Below, piece after piece: positions 48,913-60,473 of a DNA stretch of 64,000 nt (positions are counted from its first letter, which is position 1; the number at the start of each line of letters is the position of its first letter). The notes under the pieces are model-generated. The model was given only the letters and a program-made list of their open reading frames with translations, searched no databases and was not told the origin of the DNA. The DNA comes from Glossina fuscipes (lineage: Eukaryota > Arthropoda > Insecta > Diptera > Glossinidae): NCBI RefSeq assembly GCF_014805625.2, contig NW_023998415.1:48667446-48731445 (forward strand), in the 5' to 3' direction. Position numbers and translations under genes: made by a program.

Positions 48913-49689
48913 GCGATTTGCTATGTTGTTGCGAGCAGAGCAGCGTTTCTGTAACACGATGTTTTTATTGCCGCGATATTTAATCGCGGCACGCATTTTG
49001 AAAATAACTTTCTTATGCTCAAAATAGGGTATAGACGTTTTCATTTGTGTAGGATGTCATCTGTTTCTCGTGGCTTGTGGGTAAGGGCATAACATTTATC
49101 GGATGGTCGTATAGCTACTAGGTTGAGGCCATCACCTATCTCTTACTCTTTCTCCTTCTATTGCCCCACTTCTTTCGATTTCTCACCAAATTGCACTGCG
49201 TCCACTGTGCACAGCCTTGTCTCTCTCCGTGCAAGCTCGCAAAACCAACAGATTGTCCTACCAATTATATTTTTCGCATATACCATATACTAGGCACGAA
49301 CTATTCGAATATATTCAATTCAACAAATCATTTGCTGTTGTTTTTTTGTAGAGAATTAAACAATGTTGCCCAATTATGTTGCTGTTTCGAAAATCGCGAT
49401 GCTTACAAGTGTATCTTTGTTAATGAGATGGTCGAAACTATATTGATCAGTGCAAATAGTGAATCGGTCTGCCATTCCTCCGTCTTTTGTTATCAATTCT
49501 ATTTTTCAGTTCTCGTTACTTTATGTAGCGGAGCAATTTAGTCAAATTTACTTATCATTTTTGAATCGAACTACGAAAAAAGTATGATATACGACATATA
49601 TCATGCGATTTATGCAAGCATTCTAATCTACTACTGCTATCTTAAGTTTATTCTCTAATCAAATGTAGTTTACAAGCCCAGGTGAGATG
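48913..49689. other. Unassigned; contains a GC-rich hairpin
   Basis: GCCGCGAT, loop ATTTA, ATCGCGGC at 48970-48990 is a perfect 8-bp stem in AT-rich DNA. The plus frame 49161-49541 (126 codons, Cys- and Phe-rich) has no motif and I treat it as chance. Confidence 0.5.
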
Positions 49690-50330
49690 TAATTTTTATA
49701 CCTTGGATATGATATGGTGCTGGGTATATTAAGTTTGTGGAGACATATGTGACACCCAGAAGGGCTTTTACTGTCTAAGCTTGTTCGTCTGTCTGTTCGT
49801 CTGATGTCTGCTCACGTATCTTCACACAATGCAATTTAATACGATGACATGATTTGGCCAAAGTGCTATCTTCGATCACTTCCCGTCAAACGCAAAATTG
49901 CAATTTTTGAAATTTTTCAACAAGACTCACGGAGTAATAGTGTTTCGATGTCCAAAAAAGCTGTATTGCATAAAAATATAACGTTGTAAAGATGTACATT
50001 GTAAAAGGATCTAATTTTCAATATATCATAATCAAAATAATTTCATAGCAATAAACGTAGGTCCATTTTTTTGTAAACCCTTATCTGCCGAAAAAGCCCA
50101 ATTGTTAATGCTTTAGGATATAAAATTTGCTCATGATAGTAAGTGGACATTAAAAATTAAATGGACCAAGTTTGAGTCTATTCTTGAACCCTACTCCGTA
50201 TAAAACTTCCCAAGGATGGTAAGCCATCCAAAAGAAGGTTTAATTATTAATATTTTATGATGCCAAAAAATAATCGGCAGATAATTTGGATTATATAGGT
50301 CTATTGGTAGACTCGAAAATATATAGAGGT
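49690..50330. repeat. Dispersed repeat with GTCTGTCTGTTCGTCTG core
   Basis: It opens with TTTTTATACCTTGGATATGA, then GGTATATTAAGTTTGTGG and GTGACACCCAGAAGGGCTTT, then TTCGTCTGTCTGTTCGTCTG, then TTCAACAAGACTC and long AT-rich text. This order (TATACC, GTATATTAAGTTTGT, ACACCCAGAAGG, GTCTGTCTG) is a widespread fly repeat. No coding capacity is visible. Confidence 0.6.
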
Positions 50331-53300
50331 TATTATGAAAATCAAGCCTTTCTATGAAGAGAAAATTTAATTTCTTGTGACGGAAATTGTAACAATGCGG
50401 AATATGAATTTTTTCACATCCTCCAGTATGAAGAGTATGCCAAATTTTCGGTGTATTAATACCAAAATGAATGAATAACTGTCCAAAACGAAGTGACGTA
50501 GGATAACGAATGATCGTTGTTGGTCGACTATAATGTTCTTACTTACTTTCTTTTCATTGCATTCTATTGACAAACTTAAGACCAGAAGAAATTAGTAATT
50601 GAATCGAGTAATGGCAAGAAAATTTAATTTTAACAGATAAATAACCGTTTAATTAAAGTAAAATTCCCATATACCGTATACATATATGTAATAGGTTAAA
50701 AATTAATTTGTACAATGAAAACTTAAAGATAATCTGTGAAGTGCAAATGCTGGATTAAGCTTTTGCCGAAATGTTGAAAAAGTTCTTATATAAATTTTTA
50801 AATTTACTTTCTGTTTTTCTTATTTTTGTCTTTTTAATCAAACACCATTTGTCCAAAATATGAGCGAATATTTATAGGACGTGGTCTACCGCAATATATA
50901 TGGAGTAGCATTTAATTTAACCAATATCCGGTAACCACACAATGCTTATGCTCTCCTAAGTACTAAAATGTAATCATAAACCATTTGGTCTTTTATTTCC
51001 ATTTCTTATTTATTACAGACAAGCATCTATGTGAGCATGTGCGTGGGCACATGGTTTATTCTCTTAGTTCAATTCTCTATTCAATGAATTCTTTGGCAAA
51101 ATGAATGCTGGATATAAAATAAATGAACACGAAATAAGATAAGTAGACAGAGTATCCAGGGTAAATATGAACAAAAACGTAATTATCAAAGCAAGAAAAT
51201 TATCTGGAAATATTTTGATGAACGAAAACACAGTAAATGTGTTGAGGTGTATATGTGTGCGGCAATTTTAATTTACCAAATTTGTACATATATATATATA
51301 GGTATATACATATATACATCCATGTGTATATGAATGTTGTTGTTGTTTTGTTCATCTTTACTCAGCTTTAACACAAAAATTTGCTACTTGGAGTTATAAA
51401 CTTGGCTTAGATATACATTTTTCCTTTTGTATCTGCATATATAAATACACTTCATTGAAAGGACTATGTGCCGTACTTTAACTACAGTGCACCAAAAAAG
51501 AAAAGAAGACAAAAAATTTGGGTTTGGATCGAATATTTTAACCCTTCGATAGATTATGGGGCGAGGTTTTTGTGCGATTTAACAAATTCGCTAAGCTAAA
51601 ATGGAAACTTTTGTTTTTTTTTTTAGCAAAGCCTTGTGTTCGTAGTAGTAATTTCTAATGATGAATTGATGAGGAATCGATGGACATGAATGTCCACATC
51701 GCTTCAAATATTCATACTCTGTACGAATGAATGCTTCGTGGAGTCGCTAATGCACATACTTTTAAGCCTCAAGGAACTTTATATATTATATCCGTTGTAG
51801 GTGACCTGACATATTTAATTTTCTGAAAGAATTTCACAAGAGGTTTTACTGCTGTATGCTGTAAGGTGTAATTTCATAAAGAAAAGTTTGCTTATTACAT
51901 TGCGATAGCCATCGCAAACTCGATAAGTATTGATTTCGGTTTGATGGGGATCACCATATAAGTAAAGTGTATTCAGCTTAAAATTAAAACTAATACTAGC
52001 TCTTGCTGCCCGTTTGATTTTATGGTCGTTTGGTTAATATCGCCTGCTGAGCATGTCACTCACCCAAACAATGTTAAATATACCGTGAATGACTCTTGTT
52101 GGGGAGTGGCAATTGCAAGAAAACACCCCTGTAAGAGCAAAGATTTATCTAACAAAACCAATTGATGCCGTACGGTTTTCGTGAAAAATATTAAACAGAT
52201 TTGCTGACTTGAAATTGGATATCAATTTTCTGGTCTATTACTGGGGGATAATAGAGCCGAAACTTCAAAAATGCGATTTATTAGATGAAACAGTAGAAAA
52301 AGGATGCAGATGCTTGTTACAAATTTTAAATCGGGAACGCTTTTGGTCAACGTTCAACGTACGTAACAGCATTCATTGCATTTGAAATGTACCTGAGCTC
52401 CATAATTCCTGCGAAACTTAAGAGCACTTCACACTGTCAGAAAACGTTAGTAGTAGCACTGAACTGGCACCCTCGGTAAATGTTAAAAGCAGAATAGCAA
52501 TTATATCTTAAGTTTTTCTCAATTTTCAATAAGTTTTGATCAAATGGAAATAAACTATGTTCCCAAAGAAATGACAAAATGAAGATCATAACTTTTTCAC
52601 TAGTTTGGGCTTCCGCCGTCTCCATATAATTTTTATTTTCAATTACGCTGAACTATAAGCTGCCGTCCTTTACGCTATAAGCACATTATTCTTGTTTAGT
52701 CTTGTGCTTGACATATTAAAATTTTATTAGAAAATCGAACTCTTGGCGTAAGCTCAACATTAAATTGATTCCACGAATTAGATTATGAAGAGATATTAAC
52801 GATGCATACGCATGTATGTTGTACACATTCACCGATACGTAAATGAAGGCATTACATGGCAGCGTCGATACACCGCTAACTATATCTATGTAGAAGAACA
52901 ACATCTGAAAAGTGGAAAGGACGCTTGTAGTACATAAAAATGTATCCTTTATAATATTTTCAAATACTACACTATAACTACACTATTACAGCGGTAGTTG
53001 GCATCTGGGTTACATTTTGTGTTTTATCAGACGCAAATTATCTCACCAGCATATCGCCTATACTTGGCTTTAGTTTGTGCACGCTTGCCGTTGTATGGGT
53101 AAATCTTCATGAGTAAGTGATGCCGCTAACATGTCTACAGTTACTCTTACTTTCTTTACAAAGTAACCATGCATGCATGCATGTGTTCTTATCTAGTTAG
53201 TCCATTGTATTCCCTAGCATATAATTTAAGTACACATAAGCTCACCTATAGCATTGTTCTATTTTTATTGTGTTCAATGGTTGGTTTATCATTGTGCTTA

Positions 53301-53442
53301 CGCTAATTGGTTGGCTCATAATCTGCTCTCATGTAAACGAGACCTACCAGTGGAATTGCATATGCATGTGTGCGGATAATTGTTGGGGTAGAGATTTTTC
53401 GCTTTTATTACCACGCGAGTAACAAAAAAAAAAAAAAGAAAG
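50331..53442. other. Unassigned AT-rich sequence
   Basis: No gene is recognised. An open stretch near 52225-52385 (plus) loosely recalls HEAT-repeat proteins but is too weak to call. Poly(T) lies near 51613-51624 and an A-run near 53423-53437. Confidence 0.5.
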
Positions 53443-54310
53443 AACAAGTAAGAAAGTTGTATTCGGTCGTGACCGAATCTTTTATACCCGTCAAGGGTGA
53501 CGGGAGAAAAGATGAAAACAGGAAAATAAACATATTTTCAGGATCCATAATATGGAGTGAGCGCAGCTGACTCTTTCTATTTTTCAAATAAAAGTTTTTC
53601 TCGTAAAGGGGTGTAGGTGTTTTGGGCGCGTTCTGTGAAAAGTTTAGATTCCTCCCAAAATTCTTTTGCAAATTTGTAGGCGATATATTCATTTTTGCTA
53701 ACAGGAGAATGTTTACCACAAATATTACACAGTTGCGCTGGTAAACAGATTAAAAGACGAACAGACGGAGACGTTTAGTTGCATTCCAAATGTGAAACTC
53801 GCCGAAAATTTATATACTTTGTGGGGTTCTTAAACTTAGTTCCACGCTTTATAAAGGTATTGAAAAAAACTTAACTTTTGATACACTATTATATTGAGTG
53901 GGCGTCGTCATTTTTCCATTTTTTTGAAGCTGCTACAGACTCACCCATAGAATATGCGCTCAAATTTTCGCATATTTATCTTCTACACCCTATGTGTAAT
54001 GCACGAAAAACCAATATTACATTCCGTCTGAAAAACATAGGGATTATAAATTTACGTAGCGTTGTGGGCGTCTCTTTCGACCGATTTAACGCATTTTCAA
54101 TATCAAGTTGCATGCGAGAAACTCTAATGTCTCTGCCAAATGTTGAAGTCGATAGCGATCAAGAAAATCTTTATAGCAGACATTCTTAAGACGACCAGAC
54201 AGACGGATGGACGGACGGATATGCTTAAATCGATTGAAAATTTGATGCTGACCAAGAATATACACACTTTGTGGGCTGTGTGAAACTTTCATCCGTAGTA
54301 ACTTGCTTTC
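53443..54310. repeat. Long dispersed repeat starting AACAAGTAAG
   Basis: It begins AACAAGTAAGAAAG at 53443 and carries ACCGAATCTTTTATACCCGT (17 bases identical at 16254-16270). It includes GACGAACAGACGGAGACG, GAGTGGGCGTCGTC, GTGGGCGTCTCTTTC, a GACGGATGGACGGACGGATA run, and GAATATACACACTTTGTGGG near its end. Such GTGGGCGT- and GACGGACGG-bearing repeats are common in flies. Frames in both directions inside it (53408-53719, 53878-54189, 54086-54407) are by-products. Confidence 0.7.
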
Positions 54311-54456
54311 GATAGGGAAAACCGCGACATTTAAGAATGTGGGCAAGGAGGTGCAATAAAAAAATGATTACTTTCCCACAGTCGTCATGCCGCCATGTTA
54401 TTTTCAAAATATATTAGAAAACTTTTCCAAGTGAGTCGACTATATTAATATAAAGG
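54311..54456. other. Unassigned flank between repeat and minisatellite
   Basis: Nothing recognised. Confidence 0.5.
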
Positions 54457-54549
54457 CACGTGCAAAAGATTCGCGTGCAAAAGATGTTTCACGTGTAAAA
54501 GATTTGTTTCACGTGTAAAAGATTTGTTCCACGTGTAAAAGATTTGTTT
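54457..54549. repeat. Minisatellite with a CACGTG in most units
   Basis: Two short variant units (CACGTGCAAAAGATT at 54457 and CGCGTGCAAAAGATGTTT at 54472) are followed by three 20-bp units, CACGTGTAAAAGATTTGTTT/C, starting at 54490, 54510 and 54530. The array ends in CAACGTGTTG, a degenerate copy and itself a palindrome. CACGTG is the canonical E-box palindrome bound by several bHLH factors, but no function is shown here. Confidence 0.95.
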
Positions 54550-55618
54550 CAACGTGTTGATTGGTATTTCGTAAATAAATTGGAGGAAGTGAAATAATTT
54601 CCTTACGTCGACCTTGTAGTGCTGCTCTCTAAGGGAAGGCTTAGTGAAAACGTGTGTGGCGGACTTGAGAGCTTCTTAAACATATAGCGTAAACACCAAC
54701 AGAAACTGCAACCTTAGAACCTTAGGACGTTCATATCTCTATGGCGTTGTTAATAAAGTGATCCTTTGGTTTCTCTAAGCAGTTTTAGAGGTTAGTTGTA
54801 AAAAATGTTACTTCCAGTATTACTAAGGATCGCTTTGATATAAATATTATTTCACTAATGATTTACAAACCTATGAAACACGCGCTGATACCTAAGCATG
54901 AACTATCCACTCCTCGAAGATTGAGAGTGTTGAGTATTGCAGTCCATTGATGTAGCATCTGCATCTGGGATCTTCTATTGTGTGGAAAGTGATGGAAATG
55001 CTCTTTCGCTCAAAGCAAAAATTCTCACAAAAGATTCAATTTTTTTTTTATTTTCCTTTTTTTTTTGTTGAGGTTTTCAGTAAAAACGAAAAAGAAAAAT
55101 TAAATAAATAAATAAGAAAAATTACCACATTTTCTCTTTTATATTTTCCTTCTTTTTTTCTCCCTTATTATCTTTGGCAGTAATTTTTCTTAAACAATTA
55201 CGAAATATTGGCACATTCATCGCTTACTTCTTTCTACCCGATGTTGCGTTTCGTTGCCAACATTAGAACAAGTGGTTGTATAACTCTTTCGTGTAGAAAT
55301 AGCAACAAAGTATATATGAAAATTGAATCTGCGGACATGCAACAAAACAAAGTCAATTATCATTTCAATAGCTTATATTTGCTTATGAGGAGAAATATCG
55401 AATATAATAAGAAGAAGAAGAGTAAAACTTGAAAAGAATAGAAATAATTCTTTAAATAATCAAAACTGTTATATGTTATGAGTAAAGGGCGTCATCCTCG
55501 TCCTTCTTCTCTTTTTATTATTAGATCAATACTTTTATTTTTTATATTAGAGTCAAAGTGAAAGGTGTGTATAAAATGAACTGCACTCTGATTTCTAGCT
55601 ACGTATGTTAACTACGTT
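54550..55618. other. Unassigned AT-rich sequence
   Basis: T-rich runs lie near 55040-55068 and (AAAT)n near 55100-55112. No gene is recognised. Confidence 0.5.
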
Positions 55619-55687
55619 TTTCTTTTCTTTTCTTTTCTCTTCTCTTCTCTTCTCTTCTCTTCAGTTTTTTTTTTTTTTTTTTTTTTT
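55619..55687. repeat. Pyrimidine tract: (TTTTC)n, (TCTTC)n, then poly(T)
   Basis: Three stages of pentamer repeat are followed by a T-run of about 23. Confidence 0.95.
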
Positions 55688-56299
55688 GTATTTGTTTAGC
55701 TAAAACATTCATTTTCAAAGCTGAATTATGTCCGACGTTTGCTTTTCATTGCTTGGCTTTTATATTGCTTTTTTATTTTTTGTTTTTATTTCTACACAGC
55801 ATGATTGAATGTTCGTTTATGCATAGAATCATAAGCCATTAGCCTATGTACGCGTTTACATTTGCGTTATATGCAATACGATGCTATTATCAGACGGTCC
55901 ATAAACAACGTAAAAAAAACATTGATGTATTAACAGACATAATTTATTTTGTTAAACAGCCCGTTATACGCTTTTATACCTATCTTCGCCGCTTATCAGA
56001 AGGAAGCAAGCCATGCCGATTCCACACATTGCCCATTTTCAGGGCGAAATTCCAATTTAGTCATAAAATATGTTCATCTATCGAACCTCGTTGAATGCCT
56101 TGCGAACTTAGAAAATTTGAAAGGCTTAGTATTGGCGATGAAAACAAAAGAATCAAAATGAAAGTTTTTACACTATTTTGCATGAAAATTTGGGCTTAAC
56201 AATGCTGCTTTCCTACGACCTTCCGCATTTGCTCATAAGGCAACAAGACCAACTTGTTACAGGTTGAAGGCTATAGCGGCCCAATTCCATTAGTTTTAG
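55688..56299. other. Unassigned sequence; may include decayed mariner upstream part
   Basis: No readable motif. The last 150 bases before 56300 may continue the mariner remnant but are too decayed to align by eye. Confidence 0.4.
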
Positions 56300-56500
56300 T
56301 TCGAATTGCTGCCCTATCTACCGTATTCCAGAGATCTTACCACAGAGACTATTATCTTAAAATTATTAAGTCTCAAAAGGTTCTCGCGGGAGAAGGATGC
56401 AGATCAAGAGGTCATTGAGGTCATTGTGACAACTGCAATGTATTTTCTCGAAAGTGAACGAAATTTTGAAAAAGCGTTGAAACGATTATATCATTCTTGA
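56300..56500 (+). pseudogene. Mariner transposase remnant, C-terminal segment
   Basis: An uninterrupted frame reads FELLPYLPYSRDL (family: ..L.HPPYSPDLAP), then LKLLSLKRFSREK (family: LF..LK..L.GK.F), then QEVIEVIVTTAMYFLESE (family: EEVI......YF), then RNFEKALKRLYHS and a stop where the family continues RWEKCI. The aspartate expected in the SD[YF] position after YSPDLAP is lost (TTETI here), which removes the last catalytic residue. The frame ends early. Roughly 65 of about 345 residues are visible. It is closer in type to the copy at 48.7 kb than to the Mos1-like copy. Confidence 0.65.
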
Positions 56501-59500
56501 TAGGAGCTTTTCTGGCGAAAAAAATTAAAATTTTTCCATACTCGATCCCGACAATTATTGGCCGATGTGTTGCATACTCTCTTTGTTTTCCTTTTTCATC
56601 TTCACAATATGTCTAAGCCCTATATAGGTCACGGGTCTCGACACATATTTTTTAATATTGTTAACGCAACCTACTGCTGTAGGGCCTTATGTTGAACGCA
56701 TTGGCGATGTCAAGATGTGCCGCAATTTTGCTAAACCGAACTATGCTCAATAAGGAGCGTTTACTATAAGCAATAATTGCAAATATTGAGATGATAGCTG
56801 AGACTGCTTGACCCAGCGCAGACATTTTAAAATACCGATACAAAGTATGTAGAAACATTTCACCTAAGCTGGCTGCAAAATAGTCGCGATCGACTGTCCC
56901 AAAATCTACGATGCGATGGAGTAGGAAAATGCAGGAAATTTTGTTTAGCTTATAAGCTTAAAGCGTGAAACTTAATTTTAATATTTCTCTTTAATATTCA
57001 AACCAAATTCAAAAGTGATCTTAATCGCCTTGCTAAGATAACGTTTAGAATGAAAATATTTAATAACAGTTTTCGGATGATCTTATATGTAAATGGATAC
57101 CTCTTAGCCATACATAACAATATAATGATTTCTTATTGAAAATTTTCGTCCGCTTAAGAGAAGTTAATGCGGAGTATTCAGAATTCAGCCTATGCCGATT
57201 AATGTTTTCACTTGCTGCCCGCTTATTTCAGTTTGATTTAGAGTGAGACAACGCATTTCTATGTAACGCGCATCATACTTTTCGCCACAAACAAAAACAA
57301 ATTCGACCGTAACGAAGAGATATAGACACAAGTTTACTTCTTTTCTTTTCATTCCATTTCTGAAACTATATAACTATATATATATATATATATATATATC
57401 TGCCCATGTGTATGTATGGTTAGGAAAAGTTGGTAAATTGACTGTGTGTGGAAAAACCACAATTTTCGGACAGCATTCTCTTATATTACTATCTCACGAG
57501 TTAACTATGTAAGAGGTATTGTATCGCTAACCACTGCTTCGGTAAAATTTTCAGTTTAAAGAAAGATGAGAGCAACAACAATTAGGTAACAAAAAAAAAA
57601 AAAAAAAAAAAAAATTCCCAAGCCCATATAATATAACTAAGAAGATTTCATTTACTTTGGGGCGACTTCTTGACACCCATCACAGCAGGCAAATTTATAA
57701 CGACCATAAAGCTTTTGCTAATTGCAACTTGATCTCTCTGCGAAAATTGCGATCGATTCGGCTCCGTCATTAGAGAAAGTCTGTATAGTTTTCATTTTTC
57801 TTCGATTTCTTCCGCTCAATGTAGCAAACGTAAAAATGTTCATCTCTCCGTCCCTGTGAACGAACCAATTTGTTAAGATTCAAGCTTCAACGACGATGAA
57901 TGAAAATTGGCTGGAAATCTAATGGTTAATGCAGACATATTTTCTTTAGAGGAACTTCGATGATTTTTTTAATTTTGACGTCACAAAAGATATAACGCGA
58001 CGAGTGTAACTTTTTACTTTAGCGCACGGAAAAATTGTACCGTAAACTGAACTGAACGTGCATCGTAACCGCATACATATCTATCGATATTTCCACACTG
58101 GAAAGATTATAAGTTTTTTCGTTGAGTTGGTTTTTGTGTTAAATTAGTAAACATTTCCGAGCAACGTAGGTAGAAAGAAAAAGGAAAAACAAAAAAAAAA
58201 ACAAAAAAAAAAAAAAAAAAAAAAAACCGAAAGAAAATTGATATCTGGTAAAAAACGCAAAAAGTCGAACGTTGATTTTCCAACTGTCTGAGTTGCTGAG
58301 AAAACTTTTGAAACATTTCTGGCGATGGCGATGGCGATGATGACATGGTTGAAATGAAGAAACCGTATGAACAGCGAAGACCATAATAGACAAGATTTTT
58401 ATCCACAATTGAAGGCGATTTTTCAAGTGTCTTCTACTTTAAGTTGAAAAACAAATTGCGTTCACTAAATGCGAAAATGAAATGAGAGCGAAAGAGATAA
58501 AGAATTAAAATATAATTTCCTGAAATGTGTCCCAGTAAATGGAAATTAAAATCAATTAACACCGATATAAATATGAAAGAATAACAAGAAGACATTTTTA
58601 TCTTGCTTGCAGGATATGTAACTAAATTACATACATATACTGGATTACGGACAGAAATCTATGAGATTTAATTGGCACGTTGAAAAGGAATTTGTCTGCA
58701 CTCTCTAAATAACTTGAGGTGCAAAGCTATTTTTTATTTTTTTTATTATTTATATAAGAAAAATTTTTAATTACTTGCAATTTTTTAATGACATTAATAC
58801 AAACACATGCAGGAAACATTGTGCAAATTATATTTTAGACATATATGAAATAAGTACTTGAACAGAAGTAACAGCCTTACTACTTTCATATAACCTCGTT
58901 GAGGAACTCTTATTGGTGCGCAACCCTAAGGACCGACAAATCACTATATATAAACTCAAAAACTCAACTTGGCTCTTATTTCTACGGCTGACTGGCTGGT
59001 TGCTGTTCTGTTTCGTATAGAGTAGAATGTACATAAATATATGTATGTATATATATATATATATATATACATTCATATAGTGTAGTACTTGAAAAACTCA
59101 TTTAACCAGGTAAAAGCCTAAGTTAAGTAAGTGGTAGTCTCTTCCACACACACGCAATTAAAGAGAGCATACATCAGTGTTTATGCATGTACTTGGTCCT
59201 TTGTTTTTACTTATACACATATAAATTTATATAAAAATTTTCTGTATTCATAAAATAACCAAAAACCATTATTTCATTACCTGTGTTTCAAGTACATGGC
59301 TGAGAGCAGTGAAAGGGAGTGTATTTGACTCTAAATATTAAAATTAAACCTATTATCGTAGAATCCATTAGCTTTGTTATAGCTTTTGTAACATTTGCAA
59401 ATGGGATCTTCTCAATTACTAAAATCGACTCGGATTCCATTTGTGATCGCAAAACTTAACTATGAAATGTGAAAGCAATATTTGCATCAAGCTGCCACTA

Positions 59501-60166
59501 CAAACTCATAGTTGCCAACTAAAATAATCTAAGATATCGGAGTGACGTTCACACGTATGGCGTTTAACGGAATGAAAATTTGATTTACAATTAAAATGTT
59601 ACGTAATAATGATAGTTTTAAATTATGATGCGACAATAAAATTCGTCCCAAACTGTGCACAGCAATACACTTGTTTTAATTTCAATTCACAACGAAAACT
59701 TCACTTCTTCAATATTTGTAGTTAAATTCATTAAGTTAATAGAAAGAATAAAGAGAAAGAATCTGGCCGTTTTTGTTGTTGTTGTCGCTGCTACTGTTGC
59801 TGTTGCTATTGCTTGCAGTATTATAGAAGCTTTGATAAAGCAAAAATATCGAGAATTTAAAATGAAATTAAATAACAAGCAATAAACCCGAAAAGTTGCA
59901 AATGACTTCGAGATAGGTTTAGCTTCGAAAGTTTTATTTAACTTTAGTTAATTTACTGAGAATTTAAATAGTTTTTACAGTTTTACACATTAAAGGTCAT
60001 ATTTATTCTGCATTTCCATTTCTAAGGTCACCAAGTCCTGTACAAAATTAGGTAAAGCTTCATTTTATTCAAGTAATTTAGTCTCTCAGTTTTTATGTCC
60101 TATCCCGTCGGTTCGGCTACAATTGCAAAACCAAAAATTGAGAAACTGACGTAACGCGTCAATATT
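56501..60166. other. Unassigned AT-rich sequence with simple repeats
   Basis: (TA)n lies at 57371-57400, poly(A) at about 57591-57613, interrupted poly(A) at about 58190-58226, GGCGAT repeats at about 58320-58338 and (TA)n at 59043-59070. Frames at 58107-58426 (minus) are driven by the poly(A). No gene is recognised. Confidence 0.55.
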
Positions 60167-60473
60167 AACAAGTAAAAACTTTATAGCAAAGCCACGGCCC
60201 ACCACTAAACACCCTATAGCACTTTGCTTAATACAGCCTGAGCAGTAGTCAAAAAAGTGGTCCAAATCAGAGAGTTTTTAATAGCGTCCTTTCTTGACAG
60301 ATAAACTGACGGACAGACAAGCTAAAATCGATTCGGAAAGCCATTCTGAATAAATCGGTCTAATAAAACGTGGATCTATATCAAGACCCTTCTTGATGTT
60401 ATATACACTCGCACAACCTTAATACGGCTTTGTTCCCGCAAATGCTGTAGGGTATTCTCTCTAATTACTTGTT
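60167..60473. repeat. Short dispersed repeat with inverted 9-bp ends
   Basis: It begins AACAAGTAA (60167-60175) and ends TTACTTGTT (60465-60473), a perfect inverted pair, spanning 307 bp. The interior holds GACAGATAAACTGACGGACA, AAAATCGATTCGGAAAG, TTATATACACTCGCACAACC and CAAATGCTGTAGGGTATTC. It shares the AACAAGTAA start with the repeat at 53443 and may be a complete short member of that group. Confidence 0.6.

Noticed and set aside
49161..49541. 126-codon cysteine-containing frame as a secreted peptide gene
   Set aside because: No signal peptide pattern, irregular cysteine spacing, no splice or promoter support.
52225..52385. Fragment resembling an importin/transportin HEAT repeat (ETVEKGCRCL)
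   Set aside because: The likeness is about ten residues and common among helical repeats; no continuation on either side.
58107..58426. Two overlapping minus-strand frames with phenylalanine runs
   Set aside because: The runs are translations of the interrupted poly(A) tract at 58190-58226.
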